Source of the DNA: Chlorobiota bacterium
GTDB lineage: Bacteria; Bacteroidota; Ignavibacteria; Kapaibacteriales; UBA961
Assembly: GCA_014191195.1 (NCBI GenBank)
Contig: BJGZ01000003.1
Coordinates: 173,217-237,216, forward strand
Direction: 5' to 3'
DNA length: 64,000 bases
This document shows positions 34,432 through 44,683 of this stretch, in pieces (positions within the stretch are counted from its first letter, which is position 1; each line of letters begins with the position of its first letter). The translations under genes and the position numbers were made by a program. Below the pieces are notes generated by a model. That model was not told where the DNA came from, made no database searches, and was given only the letters and a program-made list of their open reading frames with translations.

Positions 34432-37005
34432 TTATTTTATACTAATTTCTACTCTTCGGTTTTCGACTCTAGCTTCTTCTGAATCTCCAATAACTTTTGG
34501 CATAGATTTGCCATATCCTATGATTTCTATGAAGTTAGACTGTATCCCTTTTTTTACTAAGTATTGCTTTACTCGTTTTGCTCTATTAAGTGATAAAGTG
34601 AGATTATATCTATCTGATCCGATATCATCTGTATGACCACTTATTTTAATGAAGTGAAATCGATGTTTTAACAAAATTTCGTTTAATCTGTTTAATTCTG
34701 GAAATGATGATGATTGAAGATTATCTTTTCCATAATCAAAAAAGACATTAGTAAGTTGAAGGGTTATTTCTTGACTATTGGTATCTATAATTGGATACAT
34801 GACAATATTCTTTTGTTTAGAATTCCCTTTCAATTCTTTTCTAGCATCAATATTAGCTGAAATAGGGAAATATCCATCTGCTTTGGCATAATAACCATAG
34901 TTTTTACCCAAAGGTAATACAACAATATAACTTCCATCAATTGGATTTGATTGCGCAGAGCCAATACTCTTGCCATCTTTTAAGTCTTCCCATACAATCA
35001 TTGCTTTTAGGGGTTTTCCAGATTTATCGATTACGAATCCCTTTATAGTAATTACTGGCTGTGGCCGAATATGTTGAGGCAATACAACTTTATATATATC
35101 CCAATCACCAATTCCATCAATTCGATTTTGTGCAGCAAAATAAGCAGTATCACCTCCAACGGTAATTTTATAACTAAAATCATCTTGAACAGTATTTATA
35201 TTTCTACCAAGATTAACAGGTTCACTCCATTGCGTCCACGATGTATCAGATAATCTTGTAGATTTAAATACATCTAATCCACCAATGCCATAATGTCCAT
35301 CTGAACTGAAATACAAAGTTTTTCCATCTGGATGTAAAAATAAAGAACGTTCAGAAAACGGCGTATTAATAGTTGTTCCGAGATTAATAGGATCAGTCCA
35401 ACCGGTATCGGATTGTATACAAATATAGATATCCATATTTCCATTACCACCACCATGATATCTACTATTCATTGGTGCAAAAACATTCCCTGTTGCTCCT
35501 GGCCTATCAGAAGAAAAAAGGAGGGCTTTCCCATCTGATGTTAAACATCCACTTTCATCATGATGTTCAGAATTAATGGGCCTTGGTAATTGGCGTAAAT
35601 TATCCCATCCATTTTCTGTTCTTTCGGCTGTATAAATGTCGAAACGACCATATGAACCTGGAAATGTTCCAGATAATAATAGAGTATTTCCATCTGCAGA
35701 TACATTATCAACTGTTTCTTCACCATTTCTGGTATTAACTCCTGGCCCTACACTCAATGGAGTATCCCATTGTTCAATAGAAAGTGTATCTTTCTTTTGT
35801 TGAGCATAGAATACATCTTGCCTGCCTTCCCCACCAATTCTATCCCTAACAGACATAAATAAGTATTTTCCATCTGGAGTTGGAATTGGATCCCATTCTG
35901 CACCTGTTGTATTTATTGTCTTTCCAAGATTAATAACTAGTATTGAATCTTCTTTATCTGTAAGTAATCCAATACTTTTCTTTATTGTAGATTCAAAGCC
36001 TTTCATTATAGGTATATAGCTGCGATACACTTCAGCAGCTTTTTGCCATTCAGTATTGACGATAAAATGTGCTGCTATTTTTTGTATCGCTAACATTGCT
36101 CCGTCACTTGGTGCTGTTCTATTAATAAATCTATCTAGTTGTAGTATTTCTAGATTGTTTTTTGGAATAGAAACCAGATCAATTGACTCATATACACTAT
36201 CTCTAAAGTTCTGCCTAGAAACTAAAAATTCAGACGATGATCTTGCCATACACATATTTATTATTGTATATCCTTGTTCCCATACATATTGGATTGTATC
36301 TCTTATATTTCCATCTGGTTTCATGATTCTATGATCAAATGAATGAGTATAACCATTTTTAATTGTTATAAATGAATTACCTATATCAAATACTGATGCA
36401 GGCCAAATTCCATTCGATTGATTTTGTGAATTACGAGTACTTGGAACAGTATCTGAAATAGAATAAGATTGTCCAGAAGTAATCATTTGTCTATTCATTA
36501 TCATTACCCATGTGCCATTTCCATATGCAATCTGAGATAATCGTAAACCATTGTTCCATAAAGAATCTATAAGATTTCTAGGAAATTGTTTGGTGATAAT
36601 CATTTTTTGGTCAATAATTCCATTATCTAATGACATCACGCAATACCACTTACCATTTGCATAGGCTAATGAACTAACTCTAAAGCCTGATGACCAGTTT
36701 TCCTCTATATCTTTAACCGACAATGTATCTGATAAAAGTAGATCTTGAGGTAAGGTTCCATAGTTCATTAAAACGCATATGCCTTTATTCCCTGCAGATA
36801 TCTGAGCAATATGATATCCTTTAGTCTTATTTAATTCCACAAACTGATATGGGAATACACTATCTATACAATATGTTTGGCCAATTCTATTATTATAACG
36901 GGCTATATGAAGCACGCTTAAGTCTTGCTCTTGTTGGGCTACTAAAAAGTGAGTAGAACTTAGAAATAGTATACTTAGAAATAAAATCAATGGTTTTAAT
37001 GTCAT
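34432..37005 (-). CDS. PorE-like OmpA-family protein with propeller and N-terminal repeats
   Basis: 857 residues with a signal peptide (THFLVAQQE). About residues 30-290 hold repeats with the pattern G.R...L.YANGKW (GFRVSSLAYANGKWYCVMS, GLRLSQIAYGNGTWVMIMN), resembling the DUF7477-type repeat. A short helical stretch follows, then PD40-type propeller blades (TPDGKYLFMSVRDR, SADGNTLLLSG, HPDGKTLYFSSDG), a carboxypeptidase-regulatory domain and a C-terminal OmpA domain (FFDYGKDNL, ISGHTDDIGS, NRRVEISIK). Propeller, regulatory and OmpA domains in this order match PorE, which links the T9SS to peptidoglycan. PorE identity is inference. Confidence 0.75.
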   Translation of the reverse strand: MTLKPLILFLSILFLSSTHFLVAQQEQDLSVLHIARYNNRIGQTYCIDSVFPYQFVELNKTKGYHIAQISAGNKGICVLMNYGTLPQDLLLSDTLSVKDIEENWSSGFRVSSLAYANGKWYCVMSLDNGIIDQKMIITKQFPRNLIDSLWNNGLRLSQIAYGNGTWVMIMNRQMITSGQSYSISDTVPSTRNSQNQSNGIWPASVFDIGNSFITIKNGYTHSFDHRIMKPDGNIRDTIQYVWEQGYTIINMCMARSSSEFLVSRQNFRDSVYESIDLVSIPKNNLEILQLDRFINRTAPSDGAMLAIQKIAAHFIVNTEWQKAAEVYRSYIPIMKGFESTIKKSIGLLTDKEDSILVINLGKTINTTGAEWDPIPTPDGKYLFMSVRDRIGGEGRQDVFYAQQKKDTLSIEQWDTPLSVGPGVNTRNGEETVDNVSADGNTLLLSGTFPGSYGRFDIYTAERTENGWDNLRQLPRPINSEHHDESGCLTSDGKALLFSSDRPGATGNVFAPMNSRYHGGGNGNMDIYICIQSDTGWTDPINLGTTINTPFSERSLFLHPDGKTLYFSSDGHYGIGGLDVFKSTRLSDTSWTQWSEPVNLGRNINTVQDDFSYKITVGGDTAYFAAQNRIDGIGDWDIYKVVLPQHIRPQPVITIKGFVIDKSGKPLKAMIVWEDLKDGKSIGSAQSNPIDGSYIVVLPLGKNYGYYAKADGYFPISANIDARKELKGNSKQKNIVMYPIIDTNSQEITLQLTNVFFDYGKDNLQSSSFPELNRLNEILLKHRFHFIKISGHTDDIGSDRYNLTLSLNRAKRVKQYLVKKGIQSNFIEIIGYGKSMPKVIGDSEEARVENRRVEISIK

Positions 37006-37019
37006 ATATATTTAAAGAA

Positions 37020-38054
37020 TTACCATATAAATGAACACATTTTTGTTTCATAATTTGGGCATTGTAATGCTATACAATACCATGAGTTATGCATCATATT
37101 TCGAATTGGAATAGATATATTTTCCAATGTATTCATTTGCACAGTATTCGAAAAAACCAGCTTCCCTTGTAATGAATACAACGTATATGTATATGCGCCA
37201 GTTTCACCCGGAGATATCTTTAATATTGGAGAGATATTATCGTATGCTATTTCTAATGATGTAGAATTACCTGTAAAAAATAATCTAGTCCCATTAGCTT
37301 TACATACTTTTATCTGTAAAGGTATTGATTCAATATTTGATTCATAATTACAAGAATCAATTTTCAAATCAGATAATCTTATAGAAGAAATATCTTCATT
37401 TCCCCATGAACTTAAAAAACGAAACAATACAATAGAATCACTGTTTTGTATGGGAATAGTAAAATCTACTTGATAAGAAGGACGTTCATTTGGAACATTT
37501 TGGACAAAGATATCTCCAAATAAAGGCTTTAAGATCGTAGGATTATATATCATAGATCCACTAAAAGCTACAATATTTGTTACGTTTAATTGTGGAAGTG
37601 TGAAGGGAATCAATACAGTATCATTTGTATTACATTTCAATGTATCTTTATCTAGCTGCAATATTGAATTCAAAGCTGATTTGCAAAAAGCTTTACACAT
37701 TAAAACTATAGGTATATTTCCAATATTGCTTTCAATAAATAAAGTATCAACATTATAGCCTTGAACAGAAGGATTACATCTAATATTTAGCTGTAAAGAA
37801 TCTTTTTGTTGAGCAAATCCTATGCAAGAAAATGAAGAGGCTTTCCCCTTTTTAAGCTGAATATTGTAAATAATAATACCACTATCAATACCAAATAGCT
37901 GTTTATTTTTAAACAAAACAGATGTATCGTTAACTGATTGAATGATAACTTTGTTAAAAGCTATGGTTTTTATGCTAAGTGCATTGGTAGTGCTGATTAT
38001 CACAAGAACAATGCAAAGTATAAAGTTAAATAATGTATGTTTTTTTAACAACAT
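37020..38054 (-). CDS. Exported protein with T9SS-like C-terminus
   Basis: 344 residues with a signal peptide (IISTTNALS). The body is all-beta with several short Ig-like stretches (PLFGDIFVQNVPNERPSYQ), and the C-terminal 85 residues (ILKISPGETGAYTYTLYSLQ) resemble a T9SS sorting domain. It is 14 bp upstream of the PorE-like gene and probably co-transcribed. No enzymatic motif is seen; function unknown. Confidence 0.6.
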   Translation of the reverse strand: MLLKKHTLFNFILCIVLVIISTTNALSIKTIAFNKVIIQSVNDTSVLFKNKQLFGIDSGIIIYNIQLKKGKASSFSCIGFAQQKDSLQLNIRCNPSVQGYNVDTLFIESNIGNIPIVLMCKAFCKSALNSILQLDKDTLKCNTNDTVLIPFTLPQLNVTNIVAFSGSMIYNPTILKPLFGDIFVQNVPNERPSYQVDFTIPIQNSDSIVLFRFLSSWGNEDISSIRLSDLKIDSCNYESNIESIPLQIKVCKANGTRLFFTGNSTSLEIAYDNISPILKISPGETGAYTYTLYSLQGKLVFSNTVQMNTLENISIPIRNMMHNSWYCIALQCPNYETKMCSFIW

Positions 38055-38147
38055 GAATTGATCTACTTAAGTATGATACTGTATTCACAATTTGTAATGT
38101 TCATTCATTAATAACGATGAATAAACATAATTGCAATCTAAAATAAA

Positions 38148-38187
38148 ACCCGAAACTAATATCTCATATGATTGATTAATTTCGGGT
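38148..38187 (-). terminator. Terminator of the RND efflux operon
   Basis: A stem of about 13 bp (ACCCGAAA at 38148-38155 with TTTCGGGT at 38180-38187, with further inner pairs) is followed on the minus strand by TTTATTTTAG. It lies 32 bp past the permease stop. Confidence 0.75.
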
Positions 38188-38219
38188 ATATAACGATTAA
38201 GTTGAGTATTTAACGCATT

Positions 38220-41200
38220 CTAAGCTCTTTTTGTAGACTTTGTAAATTTTTGTTTAAGCTCTTCAGCTATTTGATAGATTACTGGAACTAGCACCAATGT
38301 CAAAAGTAAAGAACTCGATAATCCACCAATAAGAGCCCAAGACAAACCTGTTTTCCATTCGGCACCAGAGCTATGCGACAATGCAATTGGAAGCATTCCT
38401 AGAATCATTGCAATTGTTGTCATCATAATTGGACGTAAACGTACCCTTCCAGAATCTAATAAAGAATCGATGATAGATTCTCCTTCTAAACGCATTTGAT
38501 TTGCCCTATCAACTAACAAAATTGCATTTTTTGCTACTAGGCCAATTAACATAATGATACCTAGTATTGGGAAGATTCCAAGTGCTTTCATATTTAAAGC
38601 CATTGACAATAATGCTCCGGTAAATGCTACAGGTATAGAGAACAATACAACAAATGGATATAAATATGAATCATATAATGCAACCATAATCAGGTATACA
38701 AAAAGAATAGCAGCACCTAGTGCTAAACCCAAGCTTATAAATGACTCTTTCATATTTTTTTGATCACCTAAATAAGAAATCGTAATTCCTTCAGGTAATT
38801 TTTCTGCTTCCATTAATTGTTGTACATCAGATACAATATTACCAGATGGGCGACCTAATACTTGAGAAAACACGGTAATTGCAGTATTTCTATTTTGTCT
38901 TTGCAACTTTGTTGGCCCACTTGAAAGTACTATATCAGCAAATTGTTGTAATTCTATTTGTTGTCCTTTTGCATTAACAAAAGGCAATCGTTTTAATTGT
39001 TCGGTTTGCGATCTATCAAATTCATCTAATACTATTCGCATGGTATATTCAGTATTTGCTTCTCTATACTTTGAGTCATCATCTCCACTTATAGCGATTT
39101 TTAGTGCATTTCCGATTTCTGCTACAGATAGTCCAAATGCAGCCATTTTTTCTCTATCTAATTGAATTCTTGATTCAGGCTTTCCATCATCCACACTTAA
39201 ACGAACATCTTGTGCACCTTTTGTATTTTGAAGATGTCCAGATAATATAGAGGCTGCTGAATATACATCTTGAAAATTTGTACCATTCACTACAATTTGA
39301 ATCGGAGATTGATTTGCTGTCCCAAAAATTCCTATCGGGTTTACTCTTACTTTAATTCCAGGAATTGATTGTATTTTTTTCTTCATCTGCATACCAACCT
39401 GATCTGTCGTTTTATTTCTTTGAGACTTTGGTTTTAATGTAACATTAAACTCTGCTGCATTTGTAGAGGTTTGCCCAATAAATCCCTCATTTGATACACC
39501 AACTGAAGAAAACACTCTTTCAGTTTCCGGGAAATCATGTAATAATTGTTCTATATATAAAGCTGTGAAATTTGTTTCATCTAATGAATATCCTGCAGGC
39601 ATTTCAATTGTAATGGCAAACTCACCTCTATCTGATTGCGTAATAAATTCAAATCCTACATATCCCAATGGTACTAAAGCAAATGAGGCTAAAAGACTTA
39701 ATAATGAAAATAGAATAACTGTAATCTTGCCCTTCCAAGAAGAAATACACCATGTTAGAATACGAATATATTCTTGAGTTATCCAATCAAAAATCTTTTC
39801 AAAAAACAGAGAAAATCTACCCATTAATGTGGAATTAGTGATATGTTCTAGTTTGGATATTCTTGAAGCAATAACAGGAGTAATTGTAAATGATACAAAT
39901 AAGCTCATTAACGTTGATGAGAATACAACGACAGCAAATTCTCTTAAAATATTACCTACTAAACCACCCACAAATGATAAAGGAACAAACACTACAACAT
40001 CAACCAGAGTTATAGATAAAGCTGCAAATCCAATTTCATTACGTCCATCAAGTGCAGCTGTTCGTTTATCTTTACCCATTTCAAGATGTCTATAGATATT
40101 CTCTAGAACAACGATTGAGTCATCTACTAATATTCCAATCACCAAACTCATTGCCAATAGTGTCATAAGATTTAAGGTAAATCCTAGAACATACATGATA
40201 AAAAGAGTACTTAATAAAGAAGCAGGAATAGAAACCATTACTATTAATGAATTTCTTATTGAATGTAAAAACAGGAACATAACCGCTGCAACCAATAGAA
40301 TTGCAATCATTAAGTCATATTTTACGGCATCAGCAGCTTCAATAGTGAACAATGAACCATCTTGAGCAATTGTAAATGATAGTTTATCTTTTGCATATGT
40401 TTTTTCTAATTCTTCCATTTGTTTTCTTACTCTTTGGCTTACCTCTACAGAATTAGCATCGGATTGCTTTTGTACTAACATTGCAATGGTTGTTTCAGAA
40501 TTCAAACGACTTATGGTAGTGTACTCTTTTCTTCCATCATTAATCTCTGCTATATCCATTAAACGGATATTACCACCTTGTTTAGATCTTCCAATTATTA
40601 TAGATTGAATCTGAGCTATACTTTGAAATTTCCCAGCTAATCGAACAACAAATTGTCCATCACTATCTTTAATATTGCCTGTAGGAAAATCTAAATTTGA
40701 TGCTTTTATCATTCCAGCAATTTGATTGATACCTAATCCATAGGCTCTTACTTTCTCTATATCTACATTTACTTTAATTTCTCTTTGCTCTCCTCCTAAA
40801 AGGGTAATACTACCAACTCCATTAATTTTAGATAAAATAGGCTGGATATGGTCTTTCATAAACTGTGAAAACTCTCTATTTGGCATAGAGCTTTTGACAC
40901 CAATTCTTAATACAGGTATTTCATCTAATGCAATTTTGGAAAGCACAGGCGCGCGCGCATCTTTAGGTAATAACTGTTGGGCAGCATTTACTTTTCTTTG
41001 TGCATCTTGTAATGCAAGATCTATTTTTGCTGATTGTTCTAATTCAATAGTGACAACAGAAACTCCCTCTGCAGAAGTAGATCTTACTGCACTTACCTTA
41101 TCCAGACTTGATACAGCATCTTCTATGTATTTTGTTACAGAATTTTCTGCTTCTTGCGGAGAAGCACCAGGATACACAGTAGTTATCAAAATTATTGGTG

Positions 41201-41324
41201 GACTTATCTTCGGTAATAATTCATACTTAAGCTGAGAATATCCAAATATTCCTAATACTCCAAGCATAGAAAAAATAACTACTATAAGCGTAGGCCTTTT
41301 GATAGCAATTTCTGTAATCGTCAT
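38220..41324 (-). CDS. RND efflux permease (HAE1/AcrB-like)
   Basis: 1034 residues, normal for AcrB-type hydrophobe/amphiphile exporters. The first helix (TLIVVIFSMLGVLGIFGY) and about 12 membrane segments are present. GILVDDSIVVLENIYRH contains the adjacent Asp pair of the proton relay in helix 4. It pumps drugs, detergents or dyes from the periplasm with the fusion protein and TolC encoded upstream. The gene is 27 bp after the fusion protein; a terminator follows. Confidence 0.93.
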   Translation of the reverse strand: MTITEIAIKRPTLIVVIFSMLGVLGIFGYSQLKYELLPKISPPIILITTVYPGASPQEAENSVTKYIEDAVSSLDKVSAVRSTSAEGVSVVTIELEQSAKIDLALQDAQRKVNAAQQLLPKDARAPVLSKIALDEIPVLRIGVKSSMPNREFSQFMKDHIQPILSKINGVGSITLLGGEQREIKVNVDIEKVRAYGLGINQIAGMIKASNLDFPTGNIKDSDGQFVVRLAGKFQSIAQIQSIIIGRSKQGGNIRLMDIAEINDGRKEYTTISRLNSETTIAMLVQKQSDANSVEVSQRVRKQMEELEKTYAKDKLSFTIAQDGSLFTIEAADAVKYDLMIAILLVAAVMFLFLHSIRNSLIVMVSIPASLLSTLFIMYVLGFTLNLMTLLAMSLVIGILVDDSIVVLENIYRHLEMGKDKRTAALDGRNEIGFAALSITLVDVVVFVPLSFVGGLVGNILREFAVVVFSSTLMSLFVSFTITPVIASRISKLEHITNSTLMGRFSLFFEKIFDWITQEYIRILTWCISSWKGKITVILFSLLSLLASFALVPLGYVGFEFITQSDRGEFAITIEMPAGYSLDETNFTALYIEQLLHDFPETERVFSSVGVSNEGFIGQTSTNAAEFNVTLKPKSQRNKTTDQVGMQMKKKIQSIPGIKVRVNPIGIFGTANQSPIQIVVNGTNFQDVYSAASILSGHLQNTKGAQDVRLSVDDGKPESRIQLDREKMAAFGLSVAEIGNALKIAISGDDDSKYREANTEYTMRIVLDEFDRSQTEQLKRLPFVNAKGQQIELQQFADIVLSSGPTKLQRQNRNTAITVFSQVLGRPSGNIVSDVQQLMEAEKLPEGITISYLGDQKNMKESFISLGLALGAAILFVYLIMVALYDSYLYPFVVLFSIPVAFTGALLSMALNMKALGIFPILGIIMLIGLVAKNAILLVDRANQMRLEGESIIDSLLDSGRVRLRPIMMTTIAMILGMLPIALSHSSGAEWKTGLSWALIGGLSSSLLLTLVLVPVIYQIAEELKQKFTKSTKRA

Positions 41325-41351
41325 ATTATATCTCCTAGTTTGATTAAATGA

Positions 41352-42410
41352 TTAATGATTAACTACGGAGATTTTAGTACCATCTTTTAGATTGTTTTGT
41401 CCATCCACGATAATGATATCCCCAGCATGTAAACCGCCAAGAATTTCAATATCATATCCATTTTCTGCACCTATTGTCAATTTTCTTAATTCTGCTTTAT
41501 TACCCTTTGCAATAAATACCTTGGGATCCTTGATACTTCCTAATAAGGCATTTCTTGGTATTGTAAGTATTTGATGTTTAAAGATTGTAGAAAAAGTAAT
41601 TCTTGCAAACATTCCAGCTTTTAATGGTGTTATAGAAGAATTTGCTAATGATATTTCTACAGGATATGTGTGGGCTTCATCTGCTTTTGATGATATATAT
41701 GCTACTGTACCAGTAAAAGTTTTACCTGGATATACATCGGTTGATATATTTACTTTGTCAGCTTTTTTTAGTGTAAAAGCATCCCTTTCTGATACATTAA
41801 CCTTTACTTTTAATGAAGAAATATCGATGATATTTGCTATCACAGCATTCATTCCAATTATTGCTCCTTTATCAACCATTTTCATAGAAATGACACCATT
41901 AATTGGAGCAATAATTTTGGTATCTTTTACTTGTCTTTTAGCAATAATTAATTGTGCCTGGGCGGCTTGTAAACTATACTTTACTTGCTCTAATTGTACT
42001 AAAGTTGCTACATTTTCTTTGTATAACAATTCAATTCTATCAGCATCTGCTTGCGCCTTCTCATACATTGCTTGTGCATTTAATAATGTTGCTTTTCTTA
42101 GTTCAGAATCAACTTCAGCAATAACAGAACCAGCAGATTTATAATCTCCAACATTTGCATTCAAAGCTACTAATCTACCCGCGGCTTCAGATACTATATT
42201 GATATCACTTTTAGGTAAAATTGTTCCAATCAAAGAAAGGTTTTGTTCAATATCTTTTCTTTCAACAATAGCAGTACTAACTGGAATCACTTTTGCAGAA
42301 ATATCCTCAACGATAATTGCTTTTTCTGCTATTGCTTTATTGTTTCTTAAAGTTAGAATCGTTGCTATAAAAAAACCTGCAACAATTACAATGACGATAA
42401 TTTTTTTCAT
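41352..42410 (-). CDS. RND efflux membrane fusion protein
   Basis: 352 residues with an N-terminal membrane anchor (IIVIVIVAGFFIATILTL). The lipoyl-like half (INIVSEAAGRLVALNANVGDYKSAGSVIAEVD), a helical hairpin (ELLYKENVATLVQLEQVKYSLQAAQAQL), the second lipoyl half (IIAPINGVISMKMVDKGAIIG) and a beta-barrel domain follow in order. It bridges the inner-membrane RND pump and TolC. Middle gene of the tetR-tolC-mfp-rnd operon. Confidence 0.92.
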   Translation of the reverse strand: MKKIIVIVIVAGFFIATILTLRNNKAIAEKAIIVEDISAKVIPVSTAIVERKDIEQNLSLIGTILPKSDINIVSEAAGRLVALNANVGDYKSAGSVIAEVDSELRKATLLNAQAMYEKAQADADRIELLYKENVATLVQLEQVKYSLQAAQAQLIIAKRQVKDTKIIAPINGVISMKMVDKGAIIGMNAVIANIIDISSLKVKVNVSERDAFTLKKADKVNISTDVYPGKTFTGTVAYISSKADEAHTYPVEISLANSSITPLKAGMFARITFSTIFKHQILTIPRNALLGSIKDPKVFIAKGNKAELRKLTIGAENGYDIEILGGLHAGDIIIVDGQNNLKDGTKISVVNH

Positions 42411-42442
42411 ATTAAATATATATGGTGAAATGTATATAATTC

Positions 42443-43774
42443 TTATTGCTTGCCTATGGCTTTATCCATACGTACCAATGCAAGTTCATAGTCTATATAG
42501 GCTTGTATATTATTAACTTTTGCTTGCAATAGTGCTGTTTGGGCATCTGTAACATCAGTAGTTAATGCATTACCAGCTTTAAATTTTTGTGAAATTGTTC
42601 TAAAATTCTCTTCTGCTTGTTCAATATTCTTTTTAGTGATTCCTATTTTTTCTAAAGCTTGCTGCAATAGGACATATGACTGCATAACTTCAGTTTGAAT
42701 TCCTTCTTTGGTTAATTGTGCTGCGTCAATTGCTTGAGACAATTGTGCTTCTGCCTGATTTGTTTGATTGGATGTAATTCCCCAATTCCATATGTCCATA
42801 GATAATTGAACGCCTGTTGCCCAGGTTCCATCAAATTGAGATCTAGCCGGTACTATTCTTTGATTAGGATTATTATAATTATACTCTGCAAAAACATTGA
42901 TTTGTGGATACCAAGATGACTTAATGGCTTGTATATTTTGTTCAGAAGCTTTTACACGAAAATCATTAGCCACAATATCAGGTCTGTTTTTGATTGCATC
43001 TTCCAAAAAACCATCCATTGCCAAACTTTGTTGGGGGGCTTCATTATACGATGATAATAATGTCAATTGCGTATTTAAGGGAAGCCTTAATGTATTATTT
43101 AATCCTATCATTGCTAATTGTACTTGATTTTTTGCTTCTATCAATCGATAATCAGCATCTGATACTTGTACTTGAACTTTCATCACATCATTATTGGTAA
43201 CCATTCCAGCTTTCATCATTAACATGATATCTTGCAAATGAGCTTTTAATGTGATAACACTTTCTTGTGCTAAACGAACAAATTGCTCGGCTTTAATGAT
43301 ATTCCAATATTGTGATTTAATCATTGCGATTAATTCTACTTTATCCTTCTGAAAATCTGATTGAGAAGCTTTTGCTAAATAATCAGCAGCTTGCTCCTGA
43401 CTTTGAAGTCTAAATCCAGTAAAAACAGGCTGTGCTGCCGATAATTTCATTACATAATTATCTAATACAACCGGTGCTATCGTTACAGGTTGAGACCCAG
43501 GAAAAGGTAATGTAAAAGTAAAGGCTGGAACATCGCTAAGGCGAGTATAACCAGTAATAAATTTAAGTGATGGATATCGATTTGCATTAATTTCCATTAC
43601 TCTTTGCTGAGCAATTGTAATTTTAGCATTACTAATTTTTAGAGATTTACTGTTTTCTAATCCTATACTTACTGCATCTTGTACAGACAGTTTTACTAGT
43701 TCTTGAGCTTCAGTTTTCACTGTGAACATAAGAATCAATGAAAGAAGTAATACTCTATTGATATGTCGAATCAT
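42443..43774 (-). CDS. TolC-family outer-membrane efflux protein
   Basis: 443 residues from the ATG at 43774; the longer frame would start at a TTG. Signal peptide ends near VKTEAQEL. Two repeats of long helices (VSIGLENSKSLKISNAKI; AEQFVRLAQESVITLKAHLQDIM) with short beta segments match TolC. It forms the outer-membrane channel of the tripartite pump encoded by the next two genes. Confidence 0.92.
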   Translation of the reverse strand: MIRHINRVLLLSLILMFTVKTEAQELVKLSVQDAVSIGLENSKSLKISNAKITIAQQRVMEINANRYPSLKFITGYTRLSDVPAFTFTLPFPGSQPVTIAPVVLDNYVMKLSAAQPVFTGFRLQSQEQAADYLAKASQSDFQKDKVELIAMIKSQYWNIIKAEQFVRLAQESVITLKAHLQDIMLMMKAGMVTNNDVMKVQVQVSDADYRLIEAKNQVQLAMIGLNNTLRLPLNTQLTLLSSYNEAPQQSLAMDGFLEDAIKNRPDIVANDFRVKASEQNIQAIKSSWYPQINVFAEYNYNNPNQRIVPARSQFDGTWATGVQLSMDIWNWGITSNQTNQAEAQLSQAIDAAQLTKEGIQTEVMQSYVLLQQALEKIGITKKNIEQAEENFRTISQKFKAGNALTTDVTDAQTALLQAKVNNIQAYIDYELALVRMDKAIGKQ

Positions 43775-43810
43775 TATAAAAGTCCTTAAAGACAAATATT
43801 ATTGAAAATT

Positions 43811-44470
43811 TTAGATTTCATTGTTATGAGCTTGCTGAGCATCTTTCATCTGCATTCTTCCTTTTTCTGTGAACATTCCTTGCATCACAAATGTGATAAT
43901 ATGCTGATGATATTGAATGGGTGTATATGGCAAAGACATTAATATTTCTGGATTAAACATATGTTCAATTATTGTTAATTGTATTTTTATCATAATGTCT
44001 TCTGGTAACTCTTCTCTAAAAACACCCGCTTGCTTCCCTTCTTTAATAAATGCCCCAAAACCTCTTGCGATATTTTCTTTTTTATGAGTTTGCATTTCAT
44101 CATAAATATCAGGAGAATTTCTCTGCAAATCTCTCATCACATGGATAGGCATTCTAGAAACTAATTCTGCTATCTTAGAACTGATCTCAACCATTTTATT
44201 AATAAATTCACTCTCTGCCCTTTTCTCTGAAATCATTGCACTTATCTCATCAAAACATCTCATATGTCCCATCATTACAGTGCGAATCAAATCATCTTTA
44301 CCCGTAAAATATCGGTACAATGTCTTTTTACTCATACTTAATTTCTCCGCAATATCATCCATAGATATACGGTGAAATCCATATTGCATAAATTCTTCTT
44401 TTGCAGTTTCAATTATCTTCTGCCTCATAATTTCATCCTTTTCAGCAGCTTTAACTTCTATTATTTCCAT
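43811..44470 (-). CDS. TetR-family transcriptional regulator of the efflux operon
   Basis: 219 residues. The N-terminal helix-turn-helix domain reads IIETAKEEFMQYGFHRISMDDIAEKLSMSKKTLYRYFTGKDDLI, classic TetR (quoted in parts: DDIAEKLSMSKKTLYRYF). The C-terminal about 150 residues are helical ligand-binding. Being the first gene of the efflux operon, 36 bp before tolC, it probably autoregulates and represses the pump. A candidate operator lies just upstream. Confidence 0.9.
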   Translation of the reverse strand: MEIIEVKAAEKDEIMRQKIIETAKEEFMQYGFHRISMDDIAEKLSMSKKTLYRYFTGKDDLIRTVMMGHMRCFDEISAMISEKRAESEFINKMVEISSKIAELVSRMPIHVMRDLQRNSPDIYDEMQTHKKENIARGFGAFIKEGKQAGVFREELPEDIMIKIQLTIIEHMFNPEILMSLPYTPIQYHQHIITFVMQGMFTEKGRMQMKDAQQAHNNEI

Positions 44471-44493
44471 GTTTCATCGCGATATAATGAATA

Positions 44494-44507
44494 TCTAAAT
44501 ACTTAGA
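44494..44507. promoter_or_regulatory. Candidate TetR operator (short inverted repeat)
   Basis: TCTAA-N4-TTAGA, 24 bp upstream of the tetR ATG. It is short, so it may be chance; position is the main support. Confidence 0.3.
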
Positions 44508-44622
44508 ATACTATGTAGGTGTTATAAGTTTCCTTCAAAATTACTTCGTGATCATCTTAAAACCAAATTAATTTATACTAAAAACACTTATTATGTTTTT
44601 TAAGTTTCCATAAACTTTCTTC

Positions 44623-44652
44623 TTTAAATCATCTAGATACTGTTTATTTTTG
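44623..44652 (+). promoter_or_regulatory. Possible Bacteroidota-type promoter for the M20 dipeptidase
   Basis: TATTTTTG at 44645-44652 fits TAnnTTTG. Upstream TTTA at 44623-44626 is a weak -33 box at 18-bp spacing. It lies 31 bp before the ATG at 44684. Confidence 0.4.
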
Positions 44653-44683
44653 CATATACTATTCTTATTTAAAGAGCATCAAT

